A program made the position numbers and the translations under genes. A DNA stretch of 64,000 nt from Saprospiraceae bacterium (GTDB taxonomy: Bacteria > Bacteroidota > Bacteroidia > Chitinophagales > Saprospiraceae), in NCBI GenBank assembly GCA_016714985.1, contig JADKBS010000059.1, positions 62,001 through 126,000 on the forward strand, given 5' to 3'. A model generated the notes under the pieces. The model saw only the letters and a list, made by a program, of their open reading frames with translations, did no database searches and was not told the origin of the DNA. Positions within the stretch are counted from its first letter, which is position 1, and each line of letters starts with the position of its first letter. Below are positions 17,444-26,400 of the stretch, piece after piece.

Positions 17444-18814
17444 ATGCAACACAGCCAAAATTTCATGGAACCAACAGAACTTCAAACGCTCCGGGAAGCC
17501 ATCAAAGCATCGCCCGACAACCTGCCGCTCCGCAAGCTCTACGCCGGCGCACTGCTCAGGCACAACCGCTTCGACGAGGCGGAGGCCGAGTTCAAGGAAG
17601 CCCTAAGGGCATGGCCAAACGACAACAGCCTAAAGGTCGGGCTGGCAGAAGCATTTTTCAAAAACAACAAGACCAGCGTGGCGCTCATCCTTATGGAAGA
17701 ACTGACGGAGTCCGGCCAGCCGCCCGCATCGGTCTGGCTGCTCTATGCCAAGATATTGCAAAAGGCGGGCGACGCCGGAGCCGCCAGGGACGCCTACGAG
17801 AAGGCCATCATCCTCGACCCCAACCTGCGGGACAATTTCCTGGAGTCGGAAATCAACCTCGCCTCGCAAAGGCAGCAGCCCAACGAGCCGGAGAAAATCA
17901 AGCTGGGCGCAGGCCCCGGCGAAGGCGGCGACCCCGAGCGCATCGTGGACATCGAGCGCCCGAAAATCGGCTTCGCCGACGTGGGCGGCATGGAGAAGGT
18001 GAAAGAGCAGATCCGCATGAAAATCATCTTCCCCCTCACCCACCCCGACCTCTACAAGGCATACGGCAAAAAAATCGGTGGCGGCATCCTGCTCTACGGC
18101 CCGCCGGGCTGCGGCAAGACGCACCTCGCCCGTGCCACCGCCGGGGAGGTCAACGCCAATTTCATCATCGTCGGCATCAGCGACATCTTGGACATGTACC
18201 TCGGCCAGAGCGAGCGCAACCTTGCCGCCATCTTCCAGAAGGCCCGCAGCCTAAAGCCCTGCGTCCTCTTCTTCGACGAGGCCGACGCCCTCGGCGCCAA
18301 CCGCACCGACATGCGCCACAGCGCCGGGCGGCACCTCATCAACCAGTTTTTGGATGAAATGGACGGCGTGGGCCACGACAACGAAGGCATCCTCATACTC
18401 GCCGCCACCAACGCCCCCTGGCACCTCGACCCTGCCTTCCGCAGGCCGGGCCGCTTCGACCGAATCGTGTTCGTGCCGCCGCCCGACGAGCCTGCACGGG
18501 AGTCCATCCTGCAAATAAAGCTGAAGGGCAAGCCCGTCGGCAACCTCCACCTCGCCCGCATTGCGCAGCAAACCAAGGAGTTCTCTGGCGCCGACCTGGA
18601 AGCCGTGGTGGACATCGCCATCGAGTCGAAGCTGGAGGAATCCATGCGCCAGGGCCAGCCCTTGCCCATCGAGACGGACGACCTGATGGACGCCGCCAAG
18701 CGCCACAAGGCCACCACGAAGGAATGGTTCCAGACGGCGAAGAACTATGCGCTGTTTGCGAATGAGGCGGGGCTTTATGATGATATTCTGGCGTATTTGG
18801 GCATCAAAAAATAA
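17444..18814 (+). CDS. TPR-AAA+ ATPase (CDC48/FtsH-like AAA module)
   Basis: 456 residues; the ATG at 17465 (MEPTELQTL) is an equally good start. Residues about 10-135 form three or four tetratricopeptide repeats (LPLRKLYAGALLRHNRFDEA...). Residues about 175-400 are a classical AAA domain: GGMEKVKEQI, Walker A GPPGCGKT at 219-226, Walker B VLFFDEAD, second region of homology ILAATNAPWHLDPAFRRPGRFD with the arginine fingers, then FSGADLEAVVDIA (sensor 2). The single AAA module and TPR head suggest a hexameric remodelling ATPase that takes its substrate through the TPRs. It lacks a protease domain or transmembrane anchor. The next two genes are TPR membrane proteins, plausible partners. Confidence 0.88.
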   Translation: MQHSQNFMEPTELQTLREAIKASPDNLPLRKLYAGALLRHNRFDEAEAEFKEALRAWPNDNSLKVGLAEAFFKNNKTSVALILMEELTESGQPPASVWLLYAKILQKAGDAGAARDAYEKAIILDPNLRDNFLESEINLASQRQQPNEPEKIKLGAGPGEGGDPERIVDIERPKIGFADVGGMEKVKEQIRMKIIFPLTHPDLYKAYGKKIGGGILLYGPPGCGKTHLARATAGEVNANFIIVGISDILDMYLGQSERNLAAIFQKARSLKPCVLFFDEADALGANRTDMRHSAGRHLINQFLDEMDGVGHDNEGILILAATNAPWHLDPAFRRPGRFDRIVFVPPPDEPARESILQIKLKGKPVGNLHLARIAQQTKEFSGADLEAVVDIAIESKLEESMRQGQPLPIETDDLMDAAKRHKATTKEWFQTAKNYALFANEAGLYDDILAYLGIKK

Positions 18815-18822
18815 CTGCCAAA

Positions 18823-20117
18823 ATGCCGACCACACCACGCAATTTCAACCATGACCTAGCTGCAAGGCATCTTGCGGCGGGCGTGAAGTTGTTGGAACTG
18901 CAGCGTTTTGAAGATGCCCTAAAGGAACTTCGCCAATACCTGCAATCCCGTCCGGAAGACCCTGCGGGCCATTACCATTTAGCAAGGGCATACTATGGGC
19001 TTTCCAAACTGGACGAGGCCATCGAATGTGCAAGGCAGTCACTTTCCATTGACCCAACCAAGGCGCAGCCGCTGAACATCATAGGATTGGCACTTTACAA
19101 GAAAGGTGAATGGAGGGAGGCAGAAGAACACCTGAAGCAGGCTGTCGAAATTGAACCGAATAATACGGAATACTGGCTATCCTTAGCCGTGCCATACCTT
19201 TATAAAGGTGAGTGGGCTAAAGTAGCGCCATGCGTGGAGGAGGTCTTGAAAATCAACCCACAGCACCCCATTGCCTTTAACTAGAAGGCACAGTTGACCA
19301 TGCAAAAAGGTGATTTTGAAAAGCAAGGGAATACATCGCCATGGCTTTGAGCAAAGAGCCTGAAAGGAGCATGCACCATGCAGTAGCTGGACAAATCGAG
19401 GGCATGTCGGGCAATGTGAACAATGCGAAGCAGCATTTTGAAACAGCCATCAGCAAAGACCCTGCACAGGTGGGGCATCGGCTGAGGTACTTGAACACAC
19501 AATTTTCGGGCAGTGTTTTTGGGCCGTTTTACTTTGAAAACAGTGTTTGGGGAAACGCTCCGTTCATCGGATTTTACGTGATTTTGCTGCTGTCTGTGCC
19601 CGTTTATTCGATGTTTTACTTCGCCATGAAATCTGAGTATGGCGTTGCCATATTCAGGGTGTTTTTTGCTCCCATTCTCTTACTGTTCGCAGTATATGCT
19701 GCCATTCCGACGCTTTATAAATTGTACATGAACGAAAAATATTGGGACGGCGAAGGGGTTGACATGACAGGAGACTATGCTAATTGCGCCATGCTGACCA
19801 TAGGACTGGTCATATCGGCCACGGGCTTCTTCTTGGTAAATAGCGATGTGATACTATTAGGTATGCTGTGGTTGCTATTTGCAGGTGGCATCAACTGGGT
19901 AGGGCAAGTGAAAGATAAGTTTGCAAAAGGAGTCATCTTCATCCTATTGGTATCAATACCCTTCATCATGTTGGCCATCGTCTTACGACTCCTTGGAGCA
20001 AAATTGGGGTACCCCGATTTCCTCAAGTTTGCGCAGTATGGCCTAATCGCTGGAGCATCTGTTTTTGCTATCAGTTTAAAGGAAGCATTTTCCAATAAAA
20101 AAAACAAAACGCAATGA
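18823..20117 (+). pseudogene. TPR membrane protein, broken by a TAG and a 1-base deletion
   Basis: The N-terminal part (18823-19284) is a TPR domain of four repeats (VKLLELQRFEDALKELRQYL...). It ends HPIAFN-TAG at 19282. The frame continues KAQLTMQKGDFEK, then needs one extra A near 19318-19322 to give AREYIAMALSKEPERS, which is the frame open to 20117. So two lesions, a nonsense change (TAC to TAG is simplest) and a deletion in an A-run, lie within 40 bp. The C-terminal part has about six membrane segments (FIGFYVILLLSVPVYSMFYF; VFFAPILLLFAVYAAIPTL; MLTIGLVISATGFFLVN). Reconstructed length is about 430 residues, similar in layout to the next gene, so the two look like tandem paralogues. ATGA overlap joins it to the next gene. 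Confidence 0.8.
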
Positions 20118-21361
20118 ACCCATACCTCGACCGTGCCCGCCACCTATTGGAACTCAACCGCTACGCAGAGGCGGAAACCGAAACCCGCAAGGCAATCGCC
20201 AACGACCCCGAAGACGGGGAGGCCTATCTGCTACTGGCCATTTGCAAACTGAACGATAAGAAATTTGGGGAGGGCCTGGAACTGGCTGAACGCGCCGTGT
20301 CCCTTTCACCCGACGACCCGATGGCCTACCTCGTGCTGGGCAGGGCCTGTTTTTACAATAAAAAGCTGGGAATGGCAAGGGAAGCCGTAGCAGAGGGCTT
20401 GCGGCTGGCCCCGTTCGTAGCCGATTTCTTCCAACTGCGGGCTGAGATTGCCTTTTTCGAGGAAAACTGGGAACTGGCCCTACAGGAAACCGAGCACGGC
20501 CTTGAACTCGACCCCGAGGACGTGGCCCTCGTGAACCTGCGGGCACAGGCCCTCGTGAAACTGAACCGCAAGGCCGATGCCGCCGCCACCCTCGACTATG
20601 CGCTATATAAAGCTCCCGAAAACAGTGACTCCCACGCCAACAAGGGCTGGCTGGCCATTGAGCAGGATCACTACGACGAGGCCGTGCGCCACTTCCTCGA
20701 AGCCTTGAGACTGGAGCCAGACAACGACTACGCCCGCCACGGCCTGAAGGAGGCCATCAAAGGGAAGAACCTGCTGTACCGGGGCATCCTGAAATACTTT
20801 CTCTGGATGAACAAATTGCAGCAACAGGGACAATGGGCAGTGGTCATCGGGGCCTACGTCCTCTACCGGCTGCTGCTGAGCCTGGGCGAGAACTACCCGG
20901 CACTGAAGCCCTTGGTCTATCCCTTGGCGGCTTTTTACGTGGTGTTCGCTTTTTCGAGCTGGATAGCGAAGCCGCTCTCCAACCTGTTCCTGCGCCTGCA
21001 CCCCTTGGGCAAGCACGCCCTCAGCCCCGATGAACGGCTCGGCTCCAACGTGGTGGGCGGGCTGGGGCTGGCGAGCCTGCTCTCCTTCGCTGCCTATTTC
21101 CTCACGGGCAACGCACTGGCCTTCCGCCTCGGGCTGGCACTTGGCATCCTGATGATTCCGGCTGGCGGTGCTTTCAACATGCCAGAGGGCACAAGTTCCC
21201 GCCGCAATCTGCTGGGCTACGCCGCTGCATTGGCCGGGCTTGGGCTGATTTGGGTGTTTACGGAGGCGGGCATGGCCATTAGCTTGTTCGCATTGGGCGT
21301 GCTGCTGTACAGTTTCGTGGCAAACTATTTTGCGGGGAAGGAGGCGAGGACGTTTAGGTGA
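20114..21361 (+). CDS. TPR membrane protein
   Basis: 415 residues. Residues 1-210 are about six tetratricopeptide repeats (ARHLLELNRYAEAETETRKA; MAYLVLGRACFYNKKLGMAREAV; WLAIEQDHYDEAVRHFLEAL). Residues 235-410 hold about six membrane segments (WAVVIGAYVLYRLLLSL; LVYPLAAFYVVFAFSS; GLASLLSFAAYFLTGNALAF; LGLALGILMIPAGGAF; LLGYAAALAGLGLIWVF; ISLFALGVLLYSFVANYF). It would expose the TPRs on the cytoplasmic side of the inner membrane. Its start overlaps the previous stop (ATGA). It is the last gene of the TPR/AAA+ operon. No enzymatic motif is seen. Confidence 0.85.
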   Translation: MNPYLDRARHLLELNRYAEAETETRKAIANDPEDGEAYLLLAICKLNDKKFGEGLELAERAVSLSPDDPMAYLVLGRACFYNKKLGMAREAVAEGLRLAPFVADFFQLRAEIAFFEENWELALQETEHGLELDPEDVALVNLRAQALVKLNRKADAAATLDYALYKAPENSDSHANKGWLAIEQDHYDEAVRHFLEALRLEPDNDYARHGLKEAIKGKNLLYRGILKYFLWMNKLQQQGQWAVVIGAYVLYRLLLSLGENYPALKPLVYPLAAFYVVFAFSSWIAKPLSNLFLRLHPLGKHALSPDERLGSNVVGGLGLASLLSFAAYFLTGNALAFRLGLALGILMIPAGGAFNMPEGTSSRRNLLGYAAALAGLGLIWVFTEAGMAISLFALGVLLYSFVANYFAGKEARTFR

Positions 21362-21396
21362 AAATGAGCACACTTTCACTTGTGCCATAGGCCGTT

Positions 21397-22074
21397 TTAC
21401 GGCAAATCCTCAACAAGTTTGCACATGCTGTCGAACCAAGCGCAGCGCTGGCGGATGTGGGCAATGCCCGTTTTATCTGCAATGGCAATGCCGTCAGTCG
21501 TTTTTCCAAAATTTGGGAAAATGGCACCAAGCCGCTTTGACGGTGCGGTGGCTGGGTCGTCGTTGATGAGTTCGGGGTTGTTGCCAAACTTGGAAAGTAT
21601 CTCCTGAAGTATTGGCAGCTTCATCGGCTCCTGAAAATGGGATACGACCGTGGCCGGGTTTGAAAAAAGGTAGGCTTCGAACTCGTGGACTTGTAGGCGA
21701 AATTTGAAACGCTGCGAGCCGATTTCATCTTCAAGACGACCTTGAACGGCAAGTATTTTATCTTCCAAAGCGGAAGGTTGGCTGGGAAGGAACTGTTTGA
21801 AACTATCGTGTAGTCCGTAGTAGTCGAGTGTGAGCAGCACCAAGTCGCAGTGGGAGGCTTGGCGCAGAAAACGGTGTATATTGTCGAGGCAAACGTCGAA
21901 ACTGAAAGCCCCTCCTTTGTTCTGCCGACTATAAACATTCCGCTTAGAAGGCATCACAACGACTTGGAAATAATGCCGATAACTACCGTCCTCGTTTCGG
22001 AACTCGTTCTGAACCAAGCGTTTGTAAAACTGCTCTTCGGTTTGGCCTTCGACGATGATGAAGATGTTCGCCAT
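21397..22074 (-). CDS. DUF4276-family protein (Toprim-like), partner of the AAA ATPase
   Basis: 225 residues from the ATG at 22074 (MANIFIIVEGQTEEQFYKRL); the frame is open further upstream but there it only shadows the ATPase gene. The N-terminal IIVEGQTEE motif with its conserved acidic residues resembles the first motif of Toprim/OLD-type nucleases, and LVLLTLDYYG has the acidic second motif. HEFEAYLFSNP and NDDPATAPSKRL are typical of DUF4276. The gene starts 19 bp after the ATPase stop, so the two form an operon. The pairing of an SMC/OLD-like ATPase with a small Toprim-like protein is seen in anti-phage modules (for example PARIS and AbiL-type systems). A defence role here is inference. 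Confidence 0.82.
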   Translation of the reverse strand: MANIFIIVEGQTEEQFYKRLVQNEFRNEDGSYRHYFQVVVMPSKRNVYSRQNKGGAFSFDVCLDNIHRFLRQASHCDLVLLTLDYYGLHDSFKQFLPSQPSALEDKILAVQGRLEDEIGSQRFKFRLQVHEFEAYLFSNPATVVSHFQEPMKLPILQEILSKFGNNPELINDDPATAPSKRLGAIFPNFGKTTDGIAIADKTGIAHIRQRCAWFDSMCKLVEDLP

Positions 22075-22093
22075 ATCGGGTAGGTGTGTTTTT

Positions 22094-23227
22094 TCAGGGC
22101 CGCCCGCCAAAGACGTTGCTCTCCCAAAGCTGCCCCAAGGAATAGTCGTCAAGCCAAGCAGCAAAGTCCTCATCCTTCGGGCGTCGGAACTCGGTGGCGC
22201 CTTCGGGCGTGCGCTCGGTGATGAGCAAATCCTTTGGGGTGAAGTAGTTGATAAGGCTGACGCTTTGCGTAGCAACGATGATTTGCTTCTCTTGTGCCGC
22301 TTTTTGGATAAGCTCTGCCAGCACATGTATGGCGAAAGGGTGCAAGCCCAGTTCAGGCTCGTCAAGGATGACCGTACGAGGCACGTAGGCCGTGCCCGCA
22401 GGTTGTATGAGCAGTGTGGCAAGGCAGACAAAGCGGAGCGTGCCATCGGAAACCTGCCGGGCAGTGTAGGTGATGCCGTTCCCTTTTTCCTTCCAGCGCA
22501 GCACGACCTTGCCCTTTGCCCGTGGGCTTTCTTCCAAAACAAAATCGTGAAAGAATGGATAGACCAAGCGCACCGTTTCCACTATTTTCAGGTAGGCATC
22601 AAAATATTGTTCCTTCAGCAAAAGCAGGAAAGGTGCAAGGTTTTCGCCTTCGGCCTTGAAGTGGTAAACGTCCTCGATGTCTTGGGGGAGTTTGATTTGG
22701 GCGTTGTCGCTGGTGTCATGGAAGTGGTAGATGCGGATGTCTTTTAAATTGTCGTAAACTATTCGAGTATCCGCTTTCTCTTTTCCATCAGTGCTACTAT
22801 TCGCTTTTTCTTTCAAAGCAGACTCTTTCCGTCCATCAACCTGAAGGGCCCATGCTACACGTACGTCATTGGCATAATACTTCGAGTAACTGGCTGTTTC
22901 AGTATCGAATTGAAATGATTCTCCATCGGAAATTATCTTGAATCCAAACAATGGGCGTTTTTCAGAATCAGGCTTTCCCATAAAAAGCAATTCACCTTTA
23001 ATAAAATTGCTTTCTTCAAAACCCTTGAATAGAAAAAGATTGATTCCCCCCGATTGATAAATATACTCTTCCAGTTCCTGCTCACTCAAATGCTTCAAAA
23101 ACCGAAACAAGCTAATAAAATTGCTCTTCCCCGCCCCGTTCGGCCCGATGAGGATGTTCAAATTTCCCAGCTCCACCCGCTGCTTGCGGATGCTCTTGAA
23201 GTTTTCTATTTCGATGGATTGAATCAT
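22094..23227 (-). CDS. AAA_21-type (SMC/RecF-like) ATPase
   Basis: 377 residues from the ATG at 23227 (MIQSIEIENFKSIRKQRVEL). It is an ABC/SMC-like ATPase with Walker A GPNGAGKS near residue 29, a long middle insertion, the signature-like VSDGTLRFVCLATLL, Walker B TVILDEPELGLHP and the switch histidine region IIVATQSVSLINYF. The family (AAA_21, PF13304) includes the ATPase subunits of several defence systems and OLD nucleases. Downstream and co-oriented is a DUF4276 gene. The central coding part (about 22740-23060) is AT-richer than its neighbours, compatible with horizontal transfer. It is divergent from dnaE. Confidence 0.87.
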   Translation of the reverse strand: MIQSIEIENFKSIRKQRVELGNLNILIGPNGAGKSNFISLFRFLKHLSEQELEEYIYQSGGINLFLFKGFEESNFIKGELLFMGKPDSEKRPLFGFKIISDGESFQFDTETASYSKYYANDVRVAWALQVDGRKESALKEKANSSTDGKEKADTRIVYDNLKDIRIYHFHDTSDNAQIKLPQDIEDVYHFKAEGENLAPFLLLLKEQYFDAYLKIVETVRLVYPFFHDFVLEESPRAKGKVVLRWKEKGNGITYTARQVSDGTLRFVCLATLLIQPAGTAYVPRTVILDEPELGLHPFAIHVLAELIQKAAQEKQIIVATQSVSLINYFTPKDLLITERTPEGATEFRRPKDEDFAAWLDDYSLGQLWESNVFGGRP

Positions 23228-23402
23228 TCGTGCAGGATGTCTTTTGCAAAAATACGGCAATAACGGCAAGTTTTCAGCAAATGGGGAAATGCAATCTATG
23301 ATGAAACAAAAATTTTCAAATCAAAACAAATTATTGCATCTTTGCGCCCACTTACCCACCCACTGCTTCGCACCTGCCCATACGTGAAAACTGATTTCCC
23401 TT

Positions 23403-23491
23403 AAAAGTTGACAAGGGTTGATGATGGTTTATAAAAGGTTGATACCCAGCACCTATCAACCCCTATCAACTTTTGTCAACCCTTATCAACC
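23403..23491. repeat. Inverted word array (GTTGATAAGGGTTGA) at the dnaE 5' end
   Basis: The left arm (23403-23443) is made of words such as AAAAGTTGACAAGGGTTGAT and the right arm (23451-23491) of their complements (ACCTATCAACCCCTATCAAC...). Spacer is 7 bp. The right arm overlaps the first codons of the longest dnaE frame, so the array may have displaced the original leader. Related arrays are at 27671, 34846 and 56676. Confidence 0.7.
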
Positions 23492-26400
23492 AAGCCATTG
23501 CGAAGCAAAAGCCCGTGTACCTGAACTGCCATACCTACTTCAGCCTCCGCTACGGCACCCTGTCGCCGGAGCAACTGGTGCTGGCCGCCAAGCGGCGGGG
23601 CATCGGGGCATTGGTATTGACGGACATCAACAACACCTCCTGTGCAGGCGAGTTCGTGCGGCTATGCCAGCGGGAGGGCATCAAGCCCCTGCTCGGCATT
23701 GACTTCCGACGGGACGGCCAGCGGCTCTACACGGGTATCGCCCGCAACGCCGAGGGCTGGCACGACCTCTGCAAATACCTCAGCGACCATTCCCTCGCCA
23801 ACAAGTCCTTGCCAGAGGTTTTCGACACCACAGCATTGTCATCCCCGAAGGGGAACTCATTCATCATTATTTACCCAAAACTCATCAAGCCCATCACCCA
23901 GTTCAAGGAGCATGAGTTCCTCGGCATCCGCCCTGAACATGTACACCTGCTCTATTCCTCCGAGGTGAAAAACCATCCACACAAGCTCCTCATACTTGCC
24001 CCGGCCACCTTCCTCGACGACGAGGGCTACGAGCTGCACCGGATGTTGCGGGCCATTGACCAGAACACCCTCATCACCAAGCTGGAACCGAAGGACACAG
24101 CAAAAAAAACAGAGACACTGCTTTACCCCGACACGCTGGAATCCTACTATGCCGCCTACCCCAAAATCATCGAGAACACCAAGCGGCTGTTGGATGCTTG
24201 CGAAATCAGCTTCGAGGAGGGGCTGCAGGTCAACCGCCAGAGCTTCACGGGGAGCAAGGAAGGCGACTTCAAACTGCTGGAAAAACTGTCGTTGAATGGC
24301 TGCCAGCGGCGGTACCCCCCCGCCCCTAAAGGGGAGATAAACCGTAAGGCGCTCGACCGGGTGCAGAAAGAACTCAAGGTTATCCGTGAAATGGACTTCT
24401 GCGCCTATTTCCTCATCACTTGGGACATCGTGCGCTATGCGCAAAGCGCAGGCTACCACCACATCGGGCGGGGCAGCGGCGCCAACAGCATCGTGGCCTA
24501 CTGCCTCGGCATCACCGACGTGGAGCCGTTGGAACTCGACCTCTACTTCGAACGCTTCATCAACCCACGGCGCAGCTCGCCGCCTGATTTCGACATTGAC
24601 TTTTCCTGGGACGAGCGGGACGACGTGACCGACTATATCTTCAAGCGGTACGGTCGGGAGCACACGGCGCTTTTGGCCACCTACAGCACCTTCCAGTTCA
24701 ATGCTGCGATTTGGGAACTCGGCAAGGTTTTCGGTTTGCCGAAGGAAGAAATCGACCGCTTCGCCGACGACATCCTAAAGGCGACGGATACGGAGGATGT
24801 GAGGACGCCAGAACACGGCCAACGGCTAACGGTGGACGGTGGACGGTCAATGTCAGAAGACCGATTGCCGTCCGCCGTCATCCATCCGCCGTCATCCGTC
24901 CACCGTCCATCGTCTACCGTCCACCATGAAATCCTTCGTTTTGCCCGCCTCCTCCACGGCTTCCCCAACCACCTCTCCATCCATGCGGGGGGCGTGGTCA
25001 TTTCGGAGCGACCCATTTTTTACCATACTGCTTTGCAAATGATGCCCAAAGGCTTCCCTATCGCCCATTTCGACATGTACCATGCCGAGGAGTTCGGCTT
25101 CCACAAGTTCGATGTGCTTTCGCAACGGGGCCTCGGCCATATCAAGGACGCCGTGGCCCTCGTGAAGCGGAACCAGGGCCGAGCGGTGGACGTACACGAC
25201 CTCGCCGCCATCAAGCAGGACGAGCATACCAGGGCACAATTGCGGAGCGGCAACTGCATGGGCTGCTTTTACATTGAAAGCCCTGCCATGCGAGGGCTGC
25301 TGCACAAGCTCCGCTGCGACGATTATGTGCATTTGGTGGCTGCCAGTTCCATCATCCGGCCCGGCGTGGCCAAGTCGGGCATGATGCGGGAATACATCAG
25401 GCGATTTCGGATTTCGGATTGCGGATTTCGGATTGGAGGGCAGGGAATACCTCAAAAACCTACGATAAATGACCCACATAAAACCACTGCCTCGCCTCCA
25501 AAAAACCTCCCACCAAGCTCCGGCCCCCAATCCGCAATCCGCAATCCGCAATCCGCAATCGTAAATCCTGAAATCGAGTATTTGCACCCCATCTTCAAGG
25601 AGCACCTCGGCGAGACCTACGGCGTGATGGTCTATCAGGAGGATGTGATGAAAATCGTACACCACTTCGCCGGGCTGGGGCTTGACGAGAGCGACGTGCT
25701 GCGCCGCATGATGACGGGCAAGAAGCGGGACAGTGAGCAGTTCCGGTTGTTGAAGGAAAAATACTTCCGAAACTGCAAGGAACGGGGCTACCCCGATACA
25801 TTGACGAATGAGGTCTGGCGGCAAATAGAGAGCTTCGCTGGCTATTCGTTCTGCAAGGCGCACTCGGCCAGTTATGCGGCGGAGAGCTTCCAAAGCCTCT
25901 ACTTGAAGGCGCACTACCCACTGGAGTTCATGGTCGGGGTCATCAATAATTTCGGGGGATTTTACCACACGGAGTACTACTTCCACGAGGCCCGTATGGC
26001 CGGGGCCGACATCCACGCCCCCTGCGTGAACCGCAGCCAGTACCTGACCAATATCGAAGGCAAGGACATTCATATCGGCTTCATCCACCTGAGCCAATTG
26101 GAGCGGGCGACCGCCTCGAAAATTGTGGCCGAGCGCAGCCGGGGCGGGGTCTTCCGCAGCCTCGGCGACTTCACCGACCGGGTGGACGTCGGTTCCAGCC
26201 AACTCGACCTCCTCATCCGTATCGGGGCCTTCCGTTTCACGGGCATGACCAAGTGCCAACTGATGTGGGAGAAGAACGCCGTGTTCAACCCCAAGATGCC
26301 CAAGGGGATGGCAATGGGCATGGAATTGCTGTTCGATGACGGCCATGAAACCTTCGACTTGCCGGAACTGGCAGAGGGCGAGTTCGACCAGGCTTTCGAT

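Noticed and set aside
3295..19284. TAG read as a sense codon, since both in-frame stops (susC and TPR gene) are TAG
   Set aside because: TAG is the natural stop of other genes here (LytS, LytTR, MoeA), and the TPR gene has an additional frameshift, so recoding is not needed.
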